Shown here: one piece after another, positions 1 through 6,284 of the stretch | How the letters are laid out: each line of letters starts with the position of its first letter | Position numbering within the stretch: the first letter of the stretch is position 1 | NCBI GenBank assembly: GCA_003448835.1 | Contig: DLXM01000158.1 | Span: 1-10,853, forward strand | DNA length: 10,853 nucleotides | Direction: 5' to 3' | From: Bacteroidota bacterium | GTDB taxonomy: Bacteria; Bacteroidota; Rhodothermia; Balneolales; HLUCCA01 | The notes under the pieces: model-generated | Told to the model about the DNA's origin: nothing | What the model saw: only the letters and a program-made list of their open reading frames with translations | Databases searched by the model: none | Position numbers and translations under genes: made by a program

Positions 1-822
1 ATAAAAAAAATATATGCTTATGCCTCATCCGGCATAGTTCCAATACGTCGGGAAGCTTCCGACACTTCTGAAATGGTTAACCAAATACTATTAGGTGAAA
101 CCATGGAAATTTTAAACTCTGAGGAGAGATGGCACTATGTGCGATCGGATTTTGATGCTTACGAAGGATGGGTAAGTGTTTCTCAGGTTCAGACTTTTTC
201 TTTTGATGATTATACAGCCTGGGCAAATCACCCTGAACGAGTTCGATCACCATATTTCACCTACCGAATTAATCGGGGAAATAAGACGTTCTTAATTGTT
301 CCGGCGGGTGCTCCTGTCATCAATACCGGATTTTATGTTGAATTGCCGGATGGTCCATGGAATGTGGTTGGATCGCCCGAAAAATTCAAAGAGCACGCGA
401 TGATTGATTCGGCTCTTCGACTTCTGGGAGTTCCATACTTGTGGGGTGGACGCACCGACAGCGGTATAGATTGCTCAGGGTTTGTTCAGCTTGTGTACGC
501 GACACATAATTACTTTTTACCTCGGGATGCGTCTCAGCAACACAATTTTGCAAAACTAAAGGGAACCACTCTGGATGTAGCTGATTTTAGTGACATCATC
601 TACTTTAGTTCGAACGGAAAAAATGTTACCCACACAGGATTTTATCTGGGTGATGGGAATCTGTTACATGCCTCCGGTAATGTTCAGATTAATTGTATTG
701 ATCCGGCTCGACGAAATAGTACACGTTTTGTTTATAGTGACCGACTTTCCAACACCATAGTTGGTGTTCAAAGTTCAGCTAGCTTAAAGGCCGCTGCAAC
801 ACAAGCAGCTAAGAAAAAGTAA
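1..822 (+). CDS. SH3-domain NlpC/P60 cysteine peptidase, 5' end outside window
   Basis: The frame is open from base 1 to the TAA at 820-822, giving 273 residues without a start. The first internal ATG (base 73) would cut into the SH3-like domain, because the preceding codons read YASSGIVPIRREAS, a typical opening strand of bacterial SH3 domains in this family. The true start is therefore probably only a few codons left of the window. Order in the visible fragment: SH3-like region about residues 5-65 (ending EGWVS), a middle linker, then NlpC/P60 from about 130. The catalytic Cys is in GIDCSGF (about residue 158), the catalytic His in THTGFYLG (about 211), and a further conserved His in LLHASG (about 223). 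Family knowledge: such enzymes cleave gamma-D-glutamyl bonds in peptidoglycan peptides, often recycled muropeptides. No signal peptide is visible, but the true N-terminus is missing. The C-terminus is an Ala/Lys-rich tail. The HNH gene follows after 29 nt on the same strand. Confidence 0.88.
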   Translation: MKKIYAYASSGIVPIRREASDTSEMVNQILLGETMEILNSEERWHYVRSDFDAYEGWVSVSQVQTFSFDDYTAWANHPERVRSPYFTYRINRGNKTFLIVPAGAPVINTGFYVELPDGPWNVVGSPEKFKEHAMIDSALRLLGVPYLWGGRTDSGIDCSGFVQLVYATHNYFLPRDASQQHNFAKLKGTTLDVADFSDIIYFSSNGKNVTHTGFYLGDGNLLHASGNVQINCIDPARRNSTRFVYSDRLSNTIVGVQSSASLKAAATQAAKKK

Positions 823-851
823 TGTTAAAAAGTTAAACCCAACTTCAATTA

Positions 852-1358
852 ATGAAAACACTAAATGGTAATGTCCTCATATTAAATCAAGACTATCAGC
901 CATTGAGTGTGTGTAATGTTCGACGCTCTTTACTATTGCTATTTCTGGAAAAAGCTGAAATGCTTCATGAACGCCCTGATTTTAAAATCAGAACAGTTTC
1001 ATCTGAATTTGACTTCCCCTCCGTTATTCGCCTTCGAAAATATGCTCGGATTCCTTTCAAAAATATCGTACTGACCCGAAAAAATATCATGAAACGAGAT
1101 GGGAATCGGTGTCAGTATTGTGGTTCATCATCAGATTTGACCATCGATCACGTCATCCCAAAAAGCAGGAATGGTAAAGATACCTGGGATAATCTTGTAA
1201 CTGCATGCAATTCTTGTAACCATAAAAAGGGAAATAAAACCCCTTCGGAGGCAGGTATGAAATTAAAAAAAGAGCCATACCGCCCAAATCATATCATCTT
1301 TTTGCGTGACTACATGGGTCAAATCGAAGACCCCTGGAAACCATATCTATACATGTAA
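852..1358 (+). CDS. HNH endonuclease-family protein
   Basis: A complete 168-residue protein. The N-terminal half (NVLILNQDYQPLSVCNVRR) is the conserved opening of a stand-alone HNH family widespread in Bacteroidota, cyanobacteria and actinobacteria. The HNH nuclease domain spans about residues 75-132: a zinc pair in CQYC (C87, C90), the first His in IDH (H100), the central Asn in WDNL (N114), a second zinc pair in CNSC (C119, C122), and the last His in NHKKGNKTP (H124). All catalytic and zinc residues are present, so it should be an active metal-dependent nuclease fold. The target and cellular role of this family are not settled. Nothing nearby (no methylase, no specificity subunit) suggests a restriction system. 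No clear Shine-Dalgarno site precedes the ATG. The stop codon sits inside the A-run that serves the opposite-strand terminator. Confidence 0.88.
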   Translation: MKTLNGNVLILNQDYQPLSVCNVRRSLLLLFLEKAEMLHERPDFKIRTVSSEFDFPSVIRLRKYARIPFKNIVLTRKNIMKRDGNRCQYCGSSSDLTIDHVIPKSRNGKDTWDNLVTACNSCNHKKGNKTPSEAGMKLKKEPYRPNHIIFLRDYMGQIEDPWKPYLYM

Positions 1359-1399
1359 AAAAAATAGCCTGGTCTCCAATTTCAATTGAAAACCAGGCT
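1357..1399 (-). terminator. Intrinsic terminator of the panD operon
   Basis: Perfect 8-bp arms AGCCTGGT (1366-1373) and ACCAGGCT (1392-1399) are followed, on the minus strand, by one A and then eight T (the A-run 1357-1364 on the plus strand). It lies about 80 nt beyond the panD stop. The 18-nt loop itself contains the palindrome TTTCAATTGAAA (1380-1391), which could extend the stem-loop. Read on the plus strand the same hairpin has only TT after it, so it is oriented mainly for minus-strand transcripts. It overlaps the end of the HNH gene. Confidence 0.65.
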
Positions 1400-1404
1400 T
1401 TGTG

Positions 1405-1436
1405 GAGTACAAACAGTTTTCCTTCTGTTTGTGCTT
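1405..1436. other. Second hairpin in the convergent junction
   Basis: The arms ACAAACAG (1409-1416) and CTGTTTGT (1425-1432) enclose an 8-nt loop and extend outward by a T-G wobble and two more pairs. There is no strong T-run on either side (plus-strand downstream reads TTGCTCTCTT). It could slow or end transcription from the NlpC/HNH side or protect 3' ends. The role is inferred from its position between convergent genes. Confidence 0.35.
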
Positions 1437-1479
1437 TGCTCTCTTGATGATAAACTGACTAAAAATTACTTCGAAATCG

Positions 1480-1845
1480 TTATCTGTACTCTTCCACTGA
1501 CTTTACGTGGTTGTTTTCGTCGGTGAACACTACTAATGGGACAAAATCATCCATTTCTTCATCCGGAACAGATACGAAGGTCAATAAATGTATTGTATCA
1601 CCTACTTTGGCATGTAATGCTGCTCCACCATTCATACAGACTTCACCACTACCGCGTTTTCCTGGTAACACATAGGTCATAATTCTACTTCCATTAGAGG
1701 CATTATTGATGTGGATCTGCTCGTATTTTTTGATTTTCGCTGCATCCAGCAAATCCGCATCTATCGTGATAGATCCGTTGTATTTGAGGTTTGCTTCGGT
1801 GACTCTGACAGTATGAATTTTAGATTTCAGAATATTGTAATGCAT
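1480..1845 (-). CDS. panD: Aspartate 1-decarboxylase (PanD) proenzyme
   Basis: A 121-residue protein, the usual length for bacterial PanD. It decarboxylates L-aspartate to beta-alanine for pantothenate and coenzyme A, and is cytosolic. Sequence support: MLKSKIH-like start (ILKSKIHTVRVTEA), the self-cleavage site Gly24-Ser25 in KYNGSITID (Ser25 becomes the pyruvoyl group), and the conserved ETYV/PGKRGSG and MNGGAALHAKVGD blocks. The start is fixed by the family, since Gly24-Ser25 falls at the same numbers as in E. coli. The start codon lies inside the 3' end of the upstream DUF6695-like gene (26-bp overlap, different frame), so translation is probably coupled. No panB or panC is in the window, and its partners are instead a PLP enzyme and an uncharacterised protein. 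A terminator lies about 80 nt downstream. Identification is secure; the reason for the gene order is not known. Confidence 0.95.
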   Translation of the reverse strand: MHYNILKSKIHTVRVTEANLKYNGSITIDADLLDAAKIKKYEQIHINNASNGSRIMTYVLPGKRGSGEVCMNGGAALHAKVGDTIHLLTFVSVPDEEMDDFVPLVVFTDENNHVKSVEEYR

Positions 1846-3007
1846 TGGGTAATTGTGTTTTCGAGGTGTTTTGATTTAAACTGATGAAGTTTTTTATACT
1901 GTTTGCTCCAACTTTCGGGATATCAATCAATTCATGGACTATCTTTTCTTCGTCCTGATTGATCGTCATTTTTTGGGCATGGGTATCATAAGTAATTTGA
2001 AAGGGTTTGTCTAACTTGAAGTTCAATGATGTTACAAATCGTTCAAACTCCACTTCGCCTTGTTCTGAATACTTGGTTAATTTCGGTGTTGATGTAGATT
2101 CAAAGTCTAAATAAAACCATCCCCCTTCACCGATTCCACCTAGCCATTGTGCATCTTTGGGAATTTGAACCGGACGTTGAGGTTCATTGGTATGTCCTGA
2201 CTCAGAATCATCAGGAAGATCTTTTGACAAATCATGTCGGAAATTTGAAATCGTTTTTTGGACAAAAAATTTCATCGAATCAATCCGTGACATTTTTTCC
2301 GCTGAAATTACTCCGTTTTCTGCTCGGTAGACATATCCATCACATGAAGCATTAACCACATTGCTTATCGGACTCGACACAATCGTCTCGTGAATAAACA
2401 TTTTTTTCCGTTGAGTAGAAGAAGTCGGCAGCCCTGATATCAAAACCGACTCAACAAATCGGGAACAATTACTATTACCCGGCATAAATGCACTGTAAAT
2501 CATCGACCCCGTATTGACAAAATCGACCGCTTTGGAATATCCGAGTTCAAAATCGATATTATCAACAATTGAGAAATATAACGGTCCTTTACCGTGTGTC
2601 GCTACTTTCTTACTCTCAATTTCGTTGATGATTTCATCAAGATTGAGTAAGTGATTTCTCTTTTCAGAAACTTTGGTAGTAAGCTTTTTATCAGAAATTG
2701 AGGCATCTATTTTTGCAAATTCAGCAATGGTGGAAAGTCTAAGTTTTGGATCACTATCCTTCGAACGCGCTCTTCCGGATCCACGTGGTGTTACATACCT
2801 TCCAAAATCAAAGTAATGCAGCTTTCCATTTTTTTCTATCAATACGATTGCTGCGTGACCAACTTTAAAATTTTTATTTTTGAGTAAACCGGATTTTTTC
2901 AAAACATCACACCATTTATGATCCCCACGTGCAGTGGTATCAGGCCATGCCAACACAATCGCATAGTCTTGGTAAACAGGGTATAAATTGTGATTTTTTA
3001 TCGTCAT
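1820..3007 (-). CDS. DUF6695-like protein, possible permuted papain-like fold
   Basis: A protein of 395 residues if started at the ATG at 3007-3005. That start follows the stop of the upstream PLP enzyme by one base (TGAAATG) with a weak CAGG upstream. An in-frame ATG at 3061 would add 18 low-complexity residues (Asn/Ser/Thr-rich) encoded inside the upstream gene and is less likely. From memory it resembles the Bacteroidota family DUF6695: an AIVLAWPDT strand near residue 16, GHAAIVLIE (His51), FDFGRYVTPRGSGRARS (about 66-82), HGKGPL (about 138), NSNCSRFV (Cys181), and a C-terminal region with YDTHAQ. A His-first, Cys-second order with NCxRFV is typical of circularly permuted NlpC/P60-like proteins, so a thiol hydrolase or transferase activity is possible but unproven. 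No signal peptide or membrane segment is evident. It sits between, and overlaps or abuts, a PLP enzyme and panD. Function unknown. Confidence 0.8.
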   Translation of the reverse strand: MTIKNHNLYPVYQDYAIVLAWPDTTARGDHKWCDVLKKSGLLKNKNFKVGHAAIVLIEKNGKLHYFDFGRYVTPRGSGRARSKDSDPKLRLSTIAEFAKIDASISDKKLTTKVSEKRNHLLNLDEIINEIESKKVATHGKGPLYFSIVDNIDFELGYSKAVDFVNTGSMIYSAFMPGNSNCSRFVESVLISGLPTSSTQRKKMFIHETIVSSPISNVVNASCDGYVYRAENGVISAEKMSRIDSMKFFVQKTISNFRHDLSKDLPDDSESGHTNEPQRPVQIPKDAQWLGGIGEGGWFYLDFESTSTPKLTKYSEQGEVEFERFVTSLNFKLDKPFQITYDTHAQKMTINQDEEKIVHELIDIPKVGANSIKNFISLNQNTSKTQLPNALQYSEI

Positions 3008-3008
3008 T

Positions 3009-4001
3009 TCAACCTGTTTGAGCAGTTTGTTGGATGATCCATTGATTGTGTTTGTGTTCAATCAACCACTCTTGATTGTATATTTTGCTCATATATCGGC
3101 TACCATGATCAGCAAACAGAAGAACTACGTGATCATTTGGTCTGAGTCCTGCACTCATTTGATTTAAAGCAGATAATACTGCGCCACTTGAAAAACCAGG
3201 TAAATGCGCATCGTGCTCAATGAAATCATAGATTTGATTCACAGCTTGTTTATCCGAAACCCTGAAAAACTCGTCGATACACCCAAAATCAAGAACTGAT
3301 GGTAAAAATTTTCTGCCAATTCCTTCAATCGGACAAACAGACGAAGTAACCTCCGAAACCTGACCATAATAAAAAAAGTCGTACAAGATGGATCCTTCTG
3401 AATCGACACCAATTACAGTTATCATTGGATTTTTCTTTTTCAAAAACTTTCCGACGCCAGAAATGGTCCCACCCGTTCCAACGCCACAAACAAAATGTGT
3501 AACACTTCCCTTCGACTGCTTCCAAATCTCAGGTCCGGTACCTTCAAAATGTGCAAGTGAGTTTGCCTTATTATAATATTGATTACAAAAAAATGAATCT
3601 GGATTAGATAAACACCAATCCTTAGCGCATGCCATTGTTGATTCTGAGTCGTTTGGACTCGTTGAGTTTTCACAAATGGTTACACTTGCACCGTGTAAAA
3701 GCAAAGCCTGGCGCTTTTCAATTGATGAACCTTTGCTCAGAAAAAAATGAGTGTGGTAACCCAATTCCTTAGCAATCATTCCCAATCCAAGAGCCGTATT
3801 ACCACTACTTGCTTCAACAATTGTATCACCTGTTTTGAGTAGTCCACGTTTCTCTGCATCCCGAATCATAGAAATCGCAGGACGATCTTTAGATGACATA
3901 CCAGGATTCTGATATTCAGCTTTAATTGAGATCGTACAATTATAAAGTTCTGACAGGTATTTATTATAAATCAGGTCAGTATTACCTATCTGTTCAATCA
4001 T
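3009..4001 (-). CDS. PLP-dependent cysteine synthase / cystathionine beta-synthase-like enzyme
   Basis: A 330-residue fold-type II PLP enzyme. Visible motifs: IGNT at the N-terminus, the Schiff-base Lys38 in SSKDRPA, the substrate loop SSGNT (65-69), the phosphate-binding loop GVGTGGT (173-179), EGIG (226-229), and FSSGA (270-274) near the pyridine-nitrogen Ser. LAHFEGTGPEIW and the ending DHGSRYMSKIYNQEW recall the short, CBS-domain-less cystathionine beta-synthases of Bacteroidota. The SSKDRPA active-site loop also fits less characterised cysteine synthase-like relatives. The likely reaction is beta-replacement on serine or O-acetylserine with sulfide or homocysteine; which one cannot be told from the sequence. 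About 16 residues follow the usual family end, overlapping the alternative start of the next gene. It is first in a three-gene unit with the DUF6695-like gene and panD. No Shine-Dalgarno is evident; the leader is A/T-rich. Confidence 0.88.
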   Translation of the reverse strand: MIEQIGNTDLIYNKYLSELYNCTISIKAEYQNPGMSSKDRPAISMIRDAEKRGLLKTGDTIVEASSGNTALGLGMIAKELGYHTHFFLSKGSSIEKRQALLLHGASVTICENSTSPNDSESTMACAKDWCLSNPDSFFCNQYYNKANSLAHFEGTGPEIWKQSKGSVTHFVCGVGTGGTISGVGKFLKKKNPMITVIGVDSEGSILYDFFYYGQVSEVTSSVCPIEGIGRKFLPSVLDFGCIDEFFRVSDKQAVNQIYDFIEHDAHLPGFSSGAVLSALNQMSAGLRPNDHVVLLFADHGSRYMSKIYNQEWLIEHKHNQWIIQQTAQTG

Positions 4002-4144
4002 AAATGAAACTACAGTTGGTGAATATTCTGCGACGATTTAGGACTTATTTATATACCAATTCAGGTTTTGCATATAAACAAGTGTAACAAGTTGACACAT
4101 CTTGTTATCCAACTTAGGTTTAAATTCTGTAGAGAATTTGGAGG
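4002..4144. promoter_or_regulatory. Intergenic spacer with two inverted repeats, likely promoter of the PLP-panD unit
   Basis: This 143-bp spacer separates the kinase stop from the PLP enzyme start, both on the minus strand. It holds two inverted repeats: TAACAAG (4085-4091)/CTTGTTA (4101-4107) with a 9-nt loop, overlapped by AAGTTG/CAACTT (4089-4094/4110-4115); and AAATTCT (4122-4128)/AGAATTT (4133-4139) with a 4-nt loop directly after the kinase stop. Neither is followed by a clear T-run on the minus strand. The A/T-rich part (about 4040-4080) is where a promoter for the downstream unit would be expected, but no convincing consensus was found. Confidence 0.35.
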
Positions 4145-5407
4145 TTAGGTAAATGAGGTAGATTTACTAAAATCTATTCCTATTTCATGCGACTCTTGAT
4201 CGATAGTGTACTTCAAATCAAATCCATATAAATCACAGATTTGCTTAACTATTGCCAATCCCAATCCCATACTATCACTTCCACCTGAACTGAAACGATG
4301 TAGAAGTTCGTTAGGGTCACCGGAATATAATTCACCACTATTAATGAGGCTGAGTTTACGATTTTTCAACTCAATATGAATCATCCCGTCAAGTTTATTA
4401 TGCTTCACTGAATTTTTTATCAAATTAGTAATGAGCACAATAGCGAGCCCCTCGTCCATCACCACATTACTTGAATCCAGATTTACTACAACATGAATTT
4501 TTCGAAGTTCTATGACTTCATCAAAATCTTTCAAAACCGAAGTAATGATTTCGCTGAGTACTACCTTGTTACTTTTATCAAACTCTTTATTGGCAATTTT
4601 TGATAATAAAAGCAGAGACTTTTGGATGTGAGTTAGTTTACTGGCTGCGGCATGGGCTTTACCGGCTTCCTGAATCCACTCACTCCCTGATGGTAATGTA
4701 TTTAACAATTCTTCATGTGCAGACCGAATCAATGCTAATTGCGTTTGCAGCTCGTGAGCAGCGTTTTCATTGAACTCTTTGGTTCGTTGATAATCGCCTG
4801 ACATCTGATCCAACATTTTTGAAATCGTCCGATTTAACAAATTGAATTCATCGATGTCTGATTGATGAAAATCAGGTACAGAATCCTGAACTTTATAGTT
4901 TTTAAGAGCATCCAGTGTACTAAAAAATGGTTGCCAGATTTTACCGGCTACCGCATTCATAACAACCAAAACCGAGATCGTGAACATCGCCAAAACCGCA
5001 AAAATGATATAAATGGATCCTCTGGCTACATCACTTCGTCCCAACAAAGCCTGTCTGAGTGCAATGGTGATGATACTATCAGATTCAGAGGTGCTGGTGA
5101 CTGAAAATATGAGCTCACGAAATTGGATTTCTTCATCATTAATCGGGTCCACGACCGTTGTATCGCTGAAGATCGGACTATGATAAACCGAATCCGAATA
5201 AATTCGATTGATTTTATAAAGATCTGACGGCAAATCATTATTTATTTGATAGTAACGTTGTATCCGTTGCATTTCAAATGTGAGATATTCATCGGCTTCT
5301 GAAAACGAAATCGTTCTGATATAAAAATAGATGAACACTGCACCGAGGATAGTAACCGGTATCAATACCAATCCTGTAAATCGAACTGTTTTACGAATTA
5401 GTTTCAT
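4145..5407 (-). CDS. Membrane sensor histidine kinase
   Basis: 420 residues. A first membrane segment lies at about 12-31, an extracytoplasmic sensor region at about 34-131 matches no domain I recognise, and a second membrane segment is at about 132-154. A linker/HAMP-like helix runs to about 205, then the HisKA dimerisation domain with His218 in NAAHELQTQLALIRS, and the HATPase domain from about 315: N box with N328/N332 (LITNLIKNSVKH), a reduced INSGE in place of the usual DxGxG, and GLGLAIVKQ (381-389). The predicted role is autophosphorylation at His218 and phosphotransfer to the response regulator encoded just upstream, with which it overlaps by ATGA. The odd point is that the position after QT in the H box is Gln where the family has Pro. 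The signal sensed is unknown, and no target genes can be named from context. Confidence 0.93.
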   Translation of the reverse strand: MKLIRKTVRFTGLVLIPVTILGAVFIYFYIRTISFSEADEYLTFEMQRIQRYYQINNDLPSDLYKINRIYSDSVYHSPIFSDTTVVDPINDEEIQFRELIFSVTSTSESDSIITIALRQALLGRSDVARGSIYIIFAVLAMFTISVLVVMNAVAGKIWQPFFSTLDALKNYKVQDSVPDFHQSDIDEFNLLNRTISKMLDQMSGDYQRTKEFNENAAHELQTQLALIRSAHEELLNTLPSGSEWIQEAGKAHAAASKLTHIQKSLLLLSKIANKEFDKSNKVVLSEIITSVLKDFDEVIELRKIHVVVNLDSSNVVMDEGLAIVLITNLIKNSVKHNKLDGMIHIELKNRKLSLINSGELYSGDPNELLHRFSSGGSDSMGLGLAIVKQICDLYGFDLKYTIDQESHEIGIDFSKSTSFT

Positions 5408-6090
5408 GATTTTGGACGACTATGCAGTTTATATCCTACGCCGTACACAACCTTAATCGGATCGACACCACCGGCATCCCGAATTTTTTTACGCAAATTT
5501 TTTATATGCGAATAGATGAAATCAAAGGAGTCGGCCAGATCCATATGATCACCCCAAACATGCTCAGCCATCCCCTCTCGTGTTAAAACACGACCTTCAT
5601 TCGAGAAAAAAAACAACAAAATTTTGTATTCAGATTTAGTCAAATCGAGGATTGTACCGTTCACCTCAACGGTTTGATTGTTAGTATCTAACGTGATATC
5701 ACCATACGAAATCGTTGAATCACCTTGAAAAAAATACCTTCGAAGCACCGATTTGATTCGGGCAAGCAACTCCGCCATTTCAAATGGTTTCGTGATATAG
5801 TCATCTGCCCCAATTTCTAATCCCTCAATTTTATTTGCCGTCGAGTCCCTGGCAGATATAACAATTATCGCTGTTTTTGGATGTTCATTTTTTACTTTAC
5901 GGATGATTTCAAGGCCCGATCCGCCCGGTAGATTGATATCCACAACCAACAAATCATAACTAAATGACCATACTTTCTCCAAGGCCATTTTGAAATCGGA
6001 TGCCGTTTCACAGACATACCCCTCCTTGCTGATTAATTTCTCAATCTGCGTTAAAAGCGGAATCTGGTCTTCGACTACCAATATTTTCAT
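5404..6090 (-). CDS. OmpR/PhoB-family response regulator
   Basis: 228 residues from the ATG at 6090, chosen because the family opens MKILVVED; an in-frame ATG at 6120 would add ten residues. The receiver domain (about 1-118) has the acidic pair E7/D8, phosphoacceptor D51 in VVDINLPGGSG, S79 in VISA and K101 in ITKPFE. The winged-helix DNA-binding domain (about 130-222) shows LDLTKSEYKILLFF and the wing ending VVYGVGYKL. It is phosphorylated by the kinase encoded next, with an ATGA overlap (5404-5407) indicating coupled translation. It probably binds DNA as a dimer at paired sites, and autoregulation from the inverted-repeat region upstream (6121-6170) is possible. All key residues are intact. 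Confidence 0.94.
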   Translation of the reverse strand: MKILVVEDQIPLLTQIEKLISKEGYVCETASDFKMALEKVWSFSYDLLVVDINLPGGSGLEIIRKVKNEHPKTAIIVISARDSTANKIEGLEIGADDYITKPFEMAELLARIKSVLRRYFFQGDSTISYGDITLDTNNQTVEVNGTILDLTKSEYKILLFFFSNEGRVLTREGMAEHVWGDHMDLADSFDFIYSHIKNLRKKIRDAGGVDPIKVVYGVGYKLHSRPKS

Positions 6091-6284
6091 GTTGAAATCA
6101 AGTTTATTTCCAATCATCAATTTAAATATTCCACACTGGTTTGTGTAATAAAAACTTCAAACCATTTAAAATTCGTTGAAAAATCACCTCATAAAGTGAG
6201 ATTAAAGTGAACCTTTTGTTTCATATCGTTCCCTTATTTCGTAATTTTAAGCTTGACAGCATTGTAACCCATTTATCCCGTTTC
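6091..6284. promoter_or_regulatory. Divergent intergenic region between the response regulator and purF
   Basis: These 194 bp must hold the promoters of both the two-component operon (minus) and the purF operon (plus). The clearest structure is an inverted repeat TGGTTTG (6137-6143)/CAAACCA (6158-6164) with a 14-nt spacer, flanked by TTTAAA copies (6121-6126, 6165-6170). A TTGACA at 6253-6258 looks like a -35 box but has no good -10 at the right distance, and its start would fall at or after the purF ATG. No promoter is assigned with confidence. No purine riboswitch-like structure was recognised. Confidence 0.4.
6137..6164. repeat. Inverted repeat, candidate operator
   Basis: Perfect 7-bp arms TGGTTTG and CAAACCA with a 14-nt A/T-rich spacer, about 47-74 bp upstream of the response regulator start and 120-150 bp upstream of the purF start. 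The position suits a regulator binding site controlling one or both divergent genes. The binding protein is unknown. Confidence 0.35.

Noticed and set aside
852..1358. HNH protein as part of a restriction or defence system
   Set aside because: No methylase, specificity subunit, helicase or other defence gene is nearby, and the family is a common stand-alone chromosomal protein.
2149..2355. 68-codon plus-strand open frame inside the DUF6695-like gene
   Set aside because: Antisense to a longer supported gene, with no motif or ribosome binding site.
4862..5238. Short open frames on both strands within the kinase sensor and linker region
   Set aside because: Overlap the intact kinase frame; basic or isoleucine-rich compositions typical of out-of-frame translation.
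6253..6281. TTGACA as the -35 box of a purF promoter
   Set aside because: The best -10 (TATCCC) is only 15 nt away and poor, and transcription would start at or past the purF ATG at 6285.
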